In this document: in pieces, positions 54,410 through 63,727 of the stretch | How the letters are laid out: each line of letters begins with the position of its first letter | How positions within the stretch are numbered: position 1 is the stretch's first letter | Source: Alphaproteobacteria bacterium | Lineage (GTDB): Bacteria; Pseudomonadota; Alphaproteobacteria; Micavibrionales; Micavibrionaceae | Length of the DNA: 64,000 nt | NCBI GenBank assembly: GCA_020442475.1 | Contig: JAGRKA010000005.1 | Location: 1 to 64,000 of the forward strand | Direction: 5' to 3' | The notes under the pieces: model-generated | What the model saw: the letters and a program-made list of their open reading frames with translations, nothing else | What the model was told of the DNA's origin: nothing | Database searches by the model: none | Position numbers and translations under genes: made by a program

Positions 54410-56631
54410 ACGGTGCCCTCCCGAACCAAAGACGCTTGTGCGGGTTGTTTGGACTCTATTGGCGGTTTACTCTCTTCCCGCACAGTGTAAACAGGCGCGT
54501 CCTTACCGCGCAGCGTGACCACAAAATCCGCACCCTGTAGAAAATCATCCCGGCAAGTGCCCATAATCACCGTCCGCTGCCCTCTGATCCTCTCCAGATA
54601 AGCCTTCAAATTATGCCCGGCTCTGGTGGACAGAAACGCGCCCGGCAATTCATCGATCAGGACAATCCGCGATTGCTGCAAATAGGCGCGGGCGAGCGAT
54701 AATTTAATCCGCAAAGCACCGGTCAGGCTGTTCGCGTCAATCACGGTATGAAGCCCTTCAGGCATTTTCTCGATCTCTTCCCACGCATCGGCCAGTTTCA
54801 AAGCCTTTTCAATCTCATCGTCTCCGGCCAGCGGATTGGCAAAGCGCAGATTTTCAGCGATCTCACCATGGAAGAAATCGGGTTTTTGCGGTACATAGGC
54901 GATCTGGCGACGTAAATCAGGTGCATCAAGCTGGCGAATATCAAACCCATCAATCCGGACCGCGCCTTCCGATGTCGGATACAGCCCCTTAATCAATTTC
55001 AGAACGCTCGTTTTCCCGGTTCCGTTATTACCGGTCACGGCCAGAAATCCACCTGGCGGCACTTTAAAGCTCAGCCCGGAAAAAACGGCATCACGGCCCG
55101 TTTCATAGCGCAGCGCAACATGATCGAAAGAAACAGTGCCTTTAAGCTGCGGAAGTCTTGACGCACTTTTTGCGAGTTGTTCCTCCGTATCCATCTCGAT
55201 CAGCTTATTGACCTGAATGACACTGTTGCGGAGCTGTTCAAGACGGGGGATCATCGTACACAGGCTGTAGAAGGGCGTCAGAACACGCCAGACGAGAATC
55301 ATGGTCGCAACAAGCGCCCCGGTGCTGAGCCCGCCCGCCCAAACCAGATGCGCGCCGAATCCGATTGTGGCCACCGCAGCCATAACGGTCAGAGCATGCG
55401 CTGCCGTTTCCGCGACCATCCCCAAAAAATTGAGATGGAAATGCGCTATCATCTCGCGGCCCGATAAATGGCGGAATTTTTCCTGCCATTTCTTTTCCAG
55501 CCCGTGAGCGCGGATACCTTCTATTTTTTCAAAGCTTTCGATTGTAAATTGCTGACGGGCCGAGCTGGTTTTCGCCGCAAGCCGGATCGCAAGCTTGACC
55601 TTGCTGCGCACAATCCAGAAAAGCCCCATATATAAGACCGCTATACCCAGCGGTACAAAGACGAGCGGCCCGGCGACAAAGGCAATCGCCATAACGGCGA
55701 CGATCACGAACGGCAATTCAAGCAGCGACAAAAAGACCGAGCCGCTGAAAAAATCCCGGACTGATTCGAAGGTTTTAATCCGCGCGATCTGCGAAGCAAC
55801 AGATGCGGTTTCGATCAAAGACGGCGGCAAACCAATCAGATGCGCAAAAATCTTGTTTCCGACCATATTATCCAGCCGCCCAGCCAGCCATGACAGTCCC
55901 TGCGAACGGATCCGGCGCAAGACCCACTCAAAGCCGATCGCCAGCAAGGCGCCCAGCGTGATCATCGGCAATATATCCGGCGCGCTGGCTGCGATGACAC
56001 GGTCGTAAACCAGCATGATAAAAAGCGGCGTGCCCAGCGCAACGAAATTCAGCATAAGCCCGGCAGCCATCACTTGCGCGAAGGTTCCACTGAAACGCCC
56101 CAAAAGAGCACGGAACCAGTGGTGACCGCTTCCGGCCCGGATAAATTTCGAGGTTGCTTCCTTGTGTTCGTCATAAAGCTCAAAGAACCACAGGCGTCCT
56201 GCACGCTCATCCTCGGGCGGCGTCTCTGTAACGATCAGTGAATCGGGATCGTAAAATTTCAGCTGTCCGCTTGCCGTCTCACCCAGAACGATAAAGGGTT
56301 TTCCTTCTCCGGCAATCAGCAGACACGGCAATAAACGCCTGTCAATATCGGATAGTTTCGCCTGCACCGTACGAGCGGAATACCCCAGATGCGCCATAGT
56401 ATTGAGCATATCAAGCTCGTCCATCCCGGCACTTGTTCCGGGCAGCGCTTCCAGAATTTGCCGCACATTGGCTTTGGGCCGCAAGGCAACGACGAGCGCG
56501 CATAAGCATTTTTCCCAGACGGCGTCTTTCGAAAAATTATCCCGCCCTGCCCGGCCAAGCAAATTCATCATGCTCCAGATCGAGCTATTTTCCTGAACCT
56601 TTTCGAAATCCGCCTGTGGAAAATCGTTCAT
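54406..56631 (-). CDS. Type I secretion ABC transporter subunit, C39-like N-terminus, degenerate ATPase
   Basis: A 741-residue exporter half. The N-terminal 130 residues resemble a C39-peptidase-like domain without catalytic Cys-His (LapB/HlyB style). A six-helix membrane domain follows (about 160-460), then an ATPase domain. Walker A GNNGTGKTS (near 532), Q-loop YVPQKPDFF and Walker B IVLIDELPG (with Glu) are intact. The signature reads SLTGALRIKLSLARA instead of LSGGQ, and the H-loop is MGTCRDD with Cys in place of His. The ATG at 56631 has AAGGGGG at six bases and overlaps the previous stop by ATGA; the frame is open to 56664. It probably pairs with the next subunit. Confidence 0.9.
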   Translation of the reverse strand: MNDFPQADFEKVQENSSIWSMMNLLGRAGRDNFSKDAVWEKCLCALVVALRPKANVRQILEALPGTSAGMDELDMLNTMAHLGYSARTVQAKLSDIDRRLLPCLLIAGEGKPFIVLGETASGQLKFYDPDSLIVTETPPEDERAGRLWFFELYDEHKEATSKFIRAGSGHHWFRALLGRFSGTFAQVMAAGLMLNFVALGTPLFIMLVYDRVIAASAPDILPMITLGALLAIGFEWVLRRIRSQGLSWLAGRLDNMVGNKIFAHLIGLPPSLIETASVASQIARIKTFESVRDFFSGSVFLSLLELPFVIVAVMAIAFVAGPLVFVPLGIAVLYMGLFWIVRSKVKLAIRLAAKTSSARQQFTIESFEKIEGIRAHGLEKKWQEKFRHLSGREMIAHFHLNFLGMVAETAAHALTVMAAVATIGFGAHLVWAGGLSTGALVATMILVWRVLTPFYSLCTMIPRLEQLRNSVIQVNKLIEMDTEEQLAKSASRLPQLKGTVSFDHVALRYETGRDAVFSGLSFKVPPGGFLAVTGNNGTGKTSVLKLIKGLYPTSEGAVRIDGFDIRQLDAPDLRRQIAYVPQKPDFFHGEIAENLRFANPLAGDDEIEKALKLADAWEEIEKMPEGLHTVIDANSLTGALRIKLSLARAYLQQSRIVLIDELPGAFLSTRAGHNLKAYLERIRGQRTVIMGTCRDDFLQGADFVVTLRGKDAPVYTVREESKPPIESKQPAQASLVREGTV

Positions 56632-58364
56632 GATCGGCCCCCTTGATCGTATAGTCCGATACAAGCGCCGCCGCCTGCCGATTGATGAGGCGCTTCATGC
56701 AACGTCCCATTTTCAAGAATAAAACGCCGGTCCGCGAGCGCCTGCATATTGCGGTCTTCCGTTACCAAGATCACAGAGCTTTTTCCCTTCAGCCCGGCCA
56801 GCAGCATATAGACCAGCTCATACCCCTCGCGGTCCAACCCGTTATCGGCGTTATCGAACAAGATTAAGCCGGGCCGGGCCGCAAGAACTCTGGCCATTGC
56901 GATACGCTGTTTGAAACCCGGCGGTACGCCATCCGTATCGCTGCCGCTCAAGAAGGTATCGAAGCCGGAAGGGAGTCTGGAAATATCCCGGTCCACTTTC
57001 AAAAGTGAAGCTGCCTCTTTTGCACTTTTTTCATCTATCGCGCCAAAGCAGGTCAGATTGTCCCGGATCGTACCCCGAAAAATCAGCGCATCGGTACGGA
57101 TATATCCTACATGCCGCACGCGGCTGCCCAGCGGATAATGCTGCAGATCCAACCCATCAATGGCGATCTGCCCGCTTCCAGCGGGATAAATGCCGGAGAT
57201 GAGTTGTAATAGACTTGTTTTCCCGTTCCCGTGTGCACCGGAAAGCAGAACGCATTCCCCAGGCTCCATATGCAGGCGGATATTTTTAAGAATCCACGGT
57301 GTATCCTGAGCATAACGGAAGCTCAGATTTTCGATCTGCAAGCGCCCTTCCGGTTTGGGCTCCGCATAATCGCCTGTCGGCGCGTAAAGCGGTATGGCAA
57401 AAAGTGTCTCCAGCTTTTCCCGCGCAAGAGCGCAATCCTGATATTTCGCCCATAGAACAAGAGCCCGCTGAACGGGTTGCATCATACGGCCAGACAAAAG
57501 CAACGTTGCGATCAGCATCCCTGTGGTTAATTGCCCCTCCAGAACGAACAGGGCGCCGATTGAAATCACAGCCGCCACCATCAGATGCGAAAAGATCGTC
57601 CCCATATTGAAGGTTGCCGCCGTATCGTCCGTAACTTTATAGCTGGCCAACGAAGAACGCTCTTCCAGCGCTTCATAGCGCCGTTCAAAAAACCTTTCGA
57701 GTGCGAAGGCCTTGATCGTATGGATTCCCTCCAACGCTTCGACCAGAAAATTAAAGCGCGCATCGTCCGCTTCATCGCGCGTCTTTAGAACTCTTCGCAG
57801 CTTGTAGCCATCCAGAATCGAGGCCAGCGCAAAAACCAGCAGAATGGATGCCGGAACAAAGGCAAGTTTCCCCGCGATCGCGAAAATCAGGCCAAGAAAA
57901 AGCGGAACAAAGGCAAGTTCCGCAAGGGTCGTTAAAGTATAGCCGTTATAAAAATCCTTGAGTTTTCCGATAGAGGCCATGCGGTGCAGATGCTCGCCGA
58001 CCCCGGTCTTTTGGATATGTAACGGATTGGCGTTCAGCATATGCGTCATCGCCTTGCAGGATAAACCATGCTCATAGGCAGCGCCCGCCCAGCCGATCAT
58101 ATAAGCTCGGCACAGGCGCAGGACGGCCTCCAAAAAGACCGCCAGACATACGCCGCCTATGAGAACCGGAAGGGTCCCGGAGCCGGGATTGGGTAAAATC
58201 CGGTCGTAAATTTGTAATGTCATGACAGGAAGAGCCAGCGAAAGGATATTAATCGCCAGCGTGCTTAAAAGCAGGCTGGATACGGCAATTTTAAAACCTT
58301 CCGGTTTAAGGCCGAATGTGTGCCTTGGTTGCGTCGCCGTATTCTGAAGTATTGCTGAGTCCAT
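56628..58364 (-). CDS. Type I secretion ABC transporter subunit 2, degenerate ATPase
   Basis: A 578-residue exporter half without the C39-like domain. The six-helix membrane domain is at about 30-320 (LPVMTLQIYDRILPNPGSGT is the family start). In the ATPase, Walker A GAHGNGKTS (near 376) is intact. The Q-loop reads GYIRTDALI (no Gln), the signature reads VPPGFKQRIAMARV, Walker B reads LILFDNADNGLD (Asn for the catalytic Glu), and the H-loop is VTEDRNM (Glu for His). Start overlaps the cargo stop as TAATG. It is the likely heterodimer partner of the following ABC subunit. Normal pairs keep one good site; here both look altered. Confidence 0.88.
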   Translation of the reverse strand: MDSAILQNTATQPRHTFGLKPEGFKIAVSSLLLSTLAINILSLALPVMTLQIYDRILPNPGSGTLPVLIGGVCLAVFLEAVLRLCRAYMIGWAGAAYEHGLSCKAMTHMLNANPLHIQKTGVGEHLHRMASIGKLKDFYNGYTLTTLAELAFVPLFLGLIFAIAGKLAFVPASILLVFALASILDGYKLRRVLKTRDEADDARFNFLVEALEGIHTIKAFALERFFERRYEALEERSSLASYKVTDDTAATFNMGTIFSHLMVAAVISIGALFVLEGQLTTGMLIATLLLSGRMMQPVQRALVLWAKYQDCALAREKLETLFAIPLYAPTGDYAEPKPEGRLQIENLSFRYAQDTPWILKNIRLHMEPGECVLLSGAHGNGKTSLLQLISGIYPAGSGQIAIDGLDLQHYPLGSRVRHVGYIRTDALIFRGTIRDNLTCFGAIDEKSAKEAASLLKVDRDISRLPSGFDTFLSGSDTDGVPPGFKQRIAMARVLAARPGLILFDNADNGLDREGYELVYMLLAGLKGKSSVILVTEDRNMQALADRRFILENGTLHEAPHQSAGGGACIGLYDQGGRS

Positions 58365-60424
58365 TACCCGAACAACCCTCCAAAGGCGCCGCCATCATGA
58401 TCCAGCGGGATATCCAGACCACCCAGCCCTTCGGCCACACCGCCGGTCGGATCGGGAAGAACATCATCACCGCCCAGATCGCCGCTAATGATATCATCAA
58501 ACAACCCGCCACCCGTATCGCCGATATCCGTCCATATGCCGTCATCAAGACCGCTGGAGTCATTGCCCTCTTCAACCCCGCCGCTTAGCAGGTCAAGCGC
58601 GTCGACAAGATCCTCTGTCAGATCGTTGGTAAGATTTTCTGCAAGGTCACCGGTAAGATCATTAAGATCATTGATCTCCTGAAGATCCGGAACATCCTCT
58701 TCGCCGGTTAGACCATCTAGAAGAGAGTCCGTCTGATCCAGCACATCATCAACAATATCGAGCAGACCATCAGCAAGATTATCTCCCGATTCAGTATCCT
58801 GAGACGCAGAAAGATCAAGACCAAGAGCGTCCTCCAATCCGGATTCAAGCCCTGTATCAGCCATCTCCGGTAAAATCTCTAAAGCATCATCAAGCCCGAT
58901 CAGGTCTTCTACAGCATTTCCAACACCTTCAAGAGAGTCACCGGGTAAATTATCGAGAGCACCCTCGGTCAGATCGTCCAGCGTCATGTCGAGATTCTGG
59001 TCCATACCCACGTCAAGTATTTCAATTCCAAGCGTACCTTCAGAGCCTTCACCACCAAGCAAATCGGGAATGTCACCCAATCCGCCAAGATCAAGCGTGT
59101 CCAGATTGCCAACAATATCCTGCACGTCTTGGACCAATGCGCCCGGATCGGTCAGCTCTTCCGGAATATCAAGAGCGATATCGATATCCCCGACGAGCGC
59201 CTCTACAGGGTCAAGTGCAATATCCGGAATATCAAGACCAAGATTATCAAGACCGTTGAGAGCAATATCGGTATCGCCCTGCGCATTGTCCGTTTCACCA
59301 CCGCCGCCAAGAAGATCAAACCCTATAGAAGCCTGCGCATCTGAGAGCAACGGCAAGTCAAGGCCGGTTGCCCCCAGAATCAAATCACCTGCGCCACCGG
59401 TTAATGTTGTAACGTCAAGCCCTCCGGATAAGGTATCGCTGAGACTAAGATCGAGATTTAACCCGGCGCCGCTTAAAAGCGTATCGTCAAGATGGAGTGC
59501 TATAACTCCGCCATCAAGCAAGCCCGTTAAATCACCGGTCAACGTATCGCGCGTATTATTAATCGTTGTACTCACGACTTCCGTGAGTTCTGTCACGGCC
59601 TCGTTATTGACGACCAAATTAAGTATATCTCCAAAATTTAAGATCTCATCGAGATTAAAGCCGTTCCAGATATCACCTGCGATATTCGTAATTTGAGTGA
59701 TATCCTCAGTCAGCGTATTAACGATCTGCGTCAGGTCGATATCGCCGTTTATAATGTTCTCAATAATATCTCCGCCCAGATTAAGTACATCTCCAATCGT
59801 GTCACCAACCGTGCTCACGGCATTCTGGATCGTATCGCCGTTCGTCGTGTTGTTAATGTTTGTATTATTATTGATCGTTGTAGAGTCGCTGTTATGAATC
59901 TCACTGATATCGGCACCGGTATCCCCCACGCTTGCACTCGACGTGGCAGAAAAAACACCTTTATCCGAAGACAAGGCCGATGCGCCTATTGAACCGATAG
60001 CACCATGCGAAAACTGACCGTCCGTAACGACAGCATCAATATTGGGCGATTCACCAGAATCAACAGCTCTGTCCATAGCGACAGGCCCGACATTCGAACG
60101 AGCCGTTTCAAAAATATTGCCGTTTTGAGACGATCCGTCAAAAGCCGGAACAGCTTGCCCTTCTGTCTGCGGTGAAGAAAAAGACAGATCACCGGACCCC
60201 AAAGCAAACGGATCGTTCAGAGCGATAGCATCGTTGCTCTGACCGGCTTGCAGACTTAAAAAATTGAGATTGCCGGAGCCGAACAGGCTTTCCGTTACAC
60301 CATCCAGATCTTCTGCGGAATACTCGTCTGCATCCAGTTTTCCACTGGAAATATCCATTGAATCAGGCAGCGCTTCTGCTTGCGGCCCAACGGTTGCATT
60401 CGACTCAACTCTTTGATTTTCCAT
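58364..60424 (-). CDS. Extremely acidic, Asp/Leu/Gly-rich protein, probable type I secretion cargo
   Basis: About 686 residues. By my reading there are only two Lys and four Arg, all in the first half, and no Cys, so the last 390 or so residues have no basic residue except His. The N-terminal 200 residues are Ser/Gly/Asp-rich, then comes an Asn/Thr-rich stretch near 190-200. The second half repeats short D-[IL]-[DGA]-L-type units (DIALDIPEEL, DLIGLDDALEIL, DGLLDIVDDVLDQ). No GGxGxDxUx RTX nonapeptide array, signal peptide or membrane segment was found. The C-terminus ends in hydrophobic GGAFGGLFG, as in many type I signals. ATG 60424 is used; a GTG at 60433 is also possible. It opens the exporter operon. 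Confidence 0.75.
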   Translation of the reverse strand: MENQRVESNATVGPQAEALPDSMDISSGKLDADEYSAEDLDGVTESLFGSGNLNFLSLQAGQSNDAIALNDPFALGSGDLSFSSPQTEGQAVPAFDGSSQNGNIFETARSNVGPVAMDRAVDSGESPNIDAVVTDGQFSHGAIGSIGASALSSDKGVFSATSSASVGDTGADISEIHNSDSTTINNNTNINNTTNGDTIQNAVSTVGDTIGDVLNLGGDIIENIINGDIDLTQIVNTLTEDITQITNIAGDIWNGFNLDEILNFGDILNLVVNNEAVTELTEVVSTTINNTRDTLTGDLTGLLDGGVIALHLDDTLLSGAGLNLDLSLSDTLSGGLDVTTLTGGAGDLILGATGLDLPLLSDAQASIGFDLLGGGGETDNAQGDTDIALNGLDNLGLDIPDIALDPVEALVGDIDIALDIPEELTDPGALVQDVQDIVGNLDTLDLGGLGDIPDLLGGEGSEGTLGIEILDVGMDQNLDMTLDDLTEGALDNLPGDSLEGVGNAVEDLIGLDDALEILPEMADTGLESGLEDALGLDLSASQDTESGDNLADGLLDIVDDVLDQTDSLLDGLTGEEDVPDLQEINDLNDLTGDLAENLTNDLTEDLVDALDLLSGGVEEGNDSSGLDDGIWTDIGDTGGGLFDDIISGDLGGDDVLPDPTGGVAEGLGGLDIPLDHDGGAFGGLFG

Positions 60425-60580
60425 TATACTCACACCCTTTACCCTAGAACGGCCTTATTGTTTTCTTTGTCTAAAATCACCAGCCATTCCAGCCAGCTTA
60501 ACAACCATATGTTGCATTTTGATAAGTGTTGTGTTTCATTTAGGTTATATGGGGAATTTTTCATTTTGAATTTGAGATAA

Positions 60581-61333
60581 ATGCATAGCAAAGCCGGATC
60601 CGTTCTACTGGTTGAAGATGATGAACTTGATCGAAGAATCATGAGCTCAGACTTGCAGGCAAGTGGCTATGAGATTTTTGCTGCACCCGATGGACGTACA
60701 TCCATAGATATTTTAAATACAAAACGGGATATCGATATTGTTCTTCTGGACCTCGGGCTTCCGGATGGAAACGGGCTGGATCTGATAGAAGGCATGCGAA
60801 CGCGAACAAATGCTCCTATTATTATTGTCAGCGGCCGGGATAGTGAAGTTGACAGGATTCTCGGGCTGGAAAGAGGTGCAGACGATTATCTTGTCAAGGC
60901 CACGGATATGCGTGTTCTGATGCGGGAGCTAATGGCAAGGGTCAAAGCGAATGTCCGACGTTATAAAGCTGCCCAGCCAGCCCCCTCTTATACTTTAAGA
61001 GGCGGCAGTGAAAAAATCAGGTTTGGGCGCTGGCTTCTCGATTCTTCGAAATATCAAATTTTTGATGAAAAGGGAAAATCTGGAAACTTAACGGTGAAGG
61101 AATTCCAACTTCTGGAGGTTCTGGTCAGGGCTGCAGGTCGCGTCCTATCTCGCGAGCATCTTTTTGCCCTGGTCAGGGACGATGACGACTATGCGTATGA
61201 CCGGGCTATCGATGTACAAATTACCCGTATCCGCAAGAAAATCGGTGACAGCGCACAATCTCCAGAACTAATCAAAACGGTTAGAGGCATCGGCTATATG
61301 TTCGAAGGTACCGTAGAAGACGTTCTGGATTGA
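60581..61333 (+). CDS. OmpR-family response regulator, divergent from the export operon
   Basis: A 250-residue transcription factor with an N-terminal receiver (LLVEDDELD, phosphoacceptor VLLDLGLPDGNG at Asp57, IIVSG) and a C-terminal winged helix (about 150-245: LTVKEFQLLEVLVRAAGRVL, RAIDVQITRIRKKIG, IKTVRGIGYMF). The switch region reads LVKATDM; the Pro normally after the conserved Lys is Ala. It has no adjacent kinase on its own strand, but the last gene of the divergent operon is a hybrid kinase. The 156 bases between the two start codons form the shared promoter region, and binding there would make it an operon regulator. Confidence 0.92.
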   Translation: MHSKAGSVLLVEDDELDRRIMSSDLQASGYEIFAAPDGRTSIDILNTKRDIDIVLLDLGLPDGNGLDLIEGMRTRTNAPIIIVSGRDSEVDRILGLERGADDYLVKATDMRVLMRELMARVKANVRRYKAAQPAPSYTLRGGSEKIRFGRWLLDSSKYQIFDEKGKSGNLTVKEFQLLEVLVRAAGRVLSREHLFALVRDDDDYAYDRAIDVQITRIRKKIGDSAQSPELIKTVRGIGYMFEGTVEDVLD

Positions 61334-61393
61334 ATCTTATCCTTTCAGTTAGACTCTGCAGATATCGGATTTTCACCGGAACAGGGGGGTTCC

Positions 61394-62170
61394 TTACTCT
61401 CCCCCGAACAGCCCCTTCAGCCCATCACCGAGATTGTCGATTTCTTTTTGAAGATCGCCCTTAATTTTTTGAATCTGACCGACACCGATCTCCTGAAGCG
61501 CATCCGGTGAAAGCCCCTCATAAAAACCGGCTCTGTTCGCAGCGCCGCTCACCGATTGCGAAATCTGTGTCCAGACTTGCCCGATCGCCTCACGGGCCAG
61601 AACGCCGTTTTCCCGCACACCGACACCGCGTACGAAAATATCCGGAACGATAACCGGCTCCAGATTTTGCGTATTGGCCAGCAAAATACTCGGATTCACC
61701 CGCATTTTTTCAATCCGCATATTCTCGATGATGACCTTGATCTGTTGTGCGGCCTTATCGCCCTGATCGGCCTTCGCATTGACGTTCTTTTTAATGTCCG
61801 TCAAGTTCGTACCGTTTGGGCGCACCTCCAGATAAACTTCCGTTCCGCTCACAGTGATATCGTTAAAGCGCAACAATGTCTGGGACAGCGTTTGCGCCTT
61901 CATATAGACCGTTTCAACCGTCACGGACTGCGCGCCTTTGTAGCCTTTCGGATTACCGACCTTAATCCCGGAGACGGTTACGGATTTTTCACCAAGATTG
62001 ATCGCAATATTTCCAATTGAAACCGGAACGCCCAGCGTGTTGCTTGCCGTTCTTTCAGCAATCCGCTTTGTGATGTCGCCGAAATTTTTATAGAGATAGA
62101 CGCCGCCTCCGGCAACGACCAACAGAATAATCAGCATAATAGGCTTAAGGATTTTTTTTGAAGCGCTCAT
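61394..62170 (-). CDS. AsmA-like membrane-anchored protein
   Basis: About 258 residues. After a short basic start there is one membrane helix (KPIMLIILLVVAGGGVYLY), then NTLGVPVSIGNIAINLGEK and KSVTVSGIKVGNPKGYKGAQ, the beta-rich repeat style of AsmA/DUF748 proteins that span the periplasm. The C-terminal third becomes helical (QIQKIKGDLQKEIDNLGDGL). Frame is open upstream to a GTG at 62209; the ATG at 62170 is chosen. Envelope lipid transport or assembly is the usual role of the family; this is inferred. Confidence 0.68.
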   Translation of the reverse strand: MSASKKILKPIMLIILLVVAGGGVYLYKNFGDITKRIAERTASNTLGVPVSIGNIAINLGEKSVTVSGIKVGNPKGYKGAQSVTVETVYMKAQTLSQTLLRFNDITVSGTEVYLEVRPNGTNLTDIKKNVNAKADQGDKAAQQIKVIIENMRIEKMRVNPSILLANTQNLEPVIVPDIFVRGVGVRENGVLAREAIGQVWTQISQSVSGAANRAGFYEGLSPDALQEIGVGQIQKIKGDLQKEIDNLGDGLKGLFGGE

Positions 62171-62283
62171 GGTTTGATCCGGTTTGTAATGAATATGGCT
62201 TATATGCACAGAGTATAACGCGCCGGGCGGCTCCGGATCAACAGGGGGTTTTCAGGGCCAGCCGCTAGAGTGAAAGGCGCTGC

Positions 62284-63654
62284 TTATGAGCTGAACTCCA
62301 GCATATCACCGGAAGAGGCTGACAGGCTGCCAAAATCCGGAGAACTCAGGCGTGGTACGGCCCAGATAATCGTATTAAAAGCATGATGCGGATATGCAAC
62401 CGGCAACCAACGCTCATAAATACGCCCCGTCTGCGTACAGGTCCAACAAGGTTGCGCCGGGGCGTTTGCGGCTTCTTCCCGCCACTCAAGCGCTGCCTTT
62501 TCATCATGCGTGCTCCGCTCCTCCAGATCGGCGAGCGCGTTATAAATTCGGGAGGAAGGCTGCATCCCTTGCGCTTTCGTCAAATAAGCGCGCGCTTCAC
62601 CCCACAGCCCTTCGCGCATCGCGGCCTGCCCAGCGGCCAGAAGACTTTCGGGATGGTCCGGATTGAGGGATAAAAGATGCTCATACCAGTGCAGCCGTGC
62701 ATTCGGACCTTTCTTCGCAGGAGCCAGCCTGTCCCAGAGCGGCAAAAGAGCCGGGTGCGGCGCCTTTTTCCAGATTTTTTCTAAAACGGACACCGCCTTA
62801 CGCCTTTGGCCGAGTTCTTCATAAAGCTCTGCCAGTGCCAGCGCCGCCGGCCCGAAATCCGGCCCGTCCTTATAGGCCCGCTTAAGGAGTTTCAGACGAG
62901 CCTCCCCATCATACGGCAATCTTCCGTGGCTTCCGACACCGACACCGGCTTCGGCCAGCCAGAGTGCAATACGGTCGCTTTGGGCCTTTTCAGGCGTACA
63001 GACACCCGCTTTTTCCATCCGTTTAAGGGTCGTACGTGCCTCATCCCAACGCTCAAGGCGGGTTTGCAGATCATATACGCTGGTCAGGAGCCAATGCTGT
63101 TTTGGATAAGCCTCCAGCCCTTGCCGCGCTAAGGTGAGCGCCTCTTCGTAATGGCCCTGATCAAGCGCCGTTTGAAGCAGGCCGCGTACACCCAGAAAAC
63201 CGGCATCCTTATTCTCAAGCAACCGCTTGAAGCTGTCCTGCGCATCCTGTACGCGGCCATCCATACGAGCTGCTTGTGCCTGCAATAAAAGCGGAAGACC
63301 CGTATCGTCAGGCAGTAATCTGGTTGTCCTGTATGCCTGATAGGTTGCCATTTTCGTATCCCCTGCAGCCACAGCCGATAAGCCGAGCGTCAGCGCCTTG
63401 TAGCCCTTTTCCTTACGCCGGATCTCTCTATAACGCCGAAGACTGGCCGGGAACGATATGAAACTCCAGACAACCCGGTAAAGCACCATGGACGACCAGA
63501 GCAATACCAAAAGGCCGAACAGGAACAGCCCGATATGGATTGTGATTTTGTAATCCATCCAGTCAAGTTGGACAGTTCCCGGATGCTCCGCGACCCACAG
63601 GGCGGCGCCTATAAGCAAGGCGGCTTTGAGCAGAAACCATAAAGCGCGTATCAT
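62284..63654 (-). CDS. hemY: HemY-like TPR membrane protein
   Basis: A 456-residue protein with the HemY N-terminal domain: a first helix MIRALWFLLKAALLIGAALW, AEHPGTVQLDWMDYKITIHI, and a second helix GLFLFGLLVLLWSS. About seven tetratricopeptide-like repeats follow to the C-terminus. Proteins of this family are encoded beside heme synthesis genes and are thought to act in late heme synthesis or metabolism. The next gene upstream looks like the alphaproteobacterial Mic60/hemD-linked protein, the expected neighbour. Confidence 0.88.
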   Translation of the reverse strand: MIRALWFLLKAALLIGAALWVAEHPGTVQLDWMDYKITIHIGLFLFGLLVLLWSSMVLYRVVWSFISFPASLRRYREIRRKEKGYKALTLGLSAVAAGDTKMATYQAYRTTRLLPDDTGLPLLLQAQAARMDGRVQDAQDSFKRLLENKDAGFLGVRGLLQTALDQGHYEEALTLARQGLEAYPKQHWLLTSVYDLQTRLERWDEARTTLKRMEKAGVCTPEKAQSDRIALWLAEAGVGVGSHGRLPYDGEARLKLLKRAYKDGPDFGPAALALAELYEELGQRRKAVSVLEKIWKKAPHPALLPLWDRLAPAKKGPNARLHWYEHLLSLNPDHPESLLAAGQAAMREGLWGEARAYLTKAQGMQPSSRIYNALADLEERSTHDEKAALEWREEAANAPAQPCWTCTQTGRIYERWLPVAYPHHAFNTIIWAVPRLSSPDFGSLSASSGDMLEFSS

Positions 63655-63727
63655 CCGCTTATCCTCACCATGCCCCCTTCGCTCTTCTTACGCTGCCTGC
63701 TTCCCCAGCGCAGCGATAAAGCACTCT

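Noticed and set aside
58986-59696. Ser/Pro/Arg-rich plus-strand frame opposite the acidic protein
   Set aside because: It is the complement of the Asp/Leu/Gly-repeat coding sequence; the acidic frame is longer, coupled to the ABC gene and has a ribosome-binding site.
58364-60424. RTX toxin or adhesin repeats in the acidic protein
   Set aside because: No GGxGxDxUx nonapeptides, no Big-domain repeats and no typical LapA-type retention module were visible; called cargo by context only.
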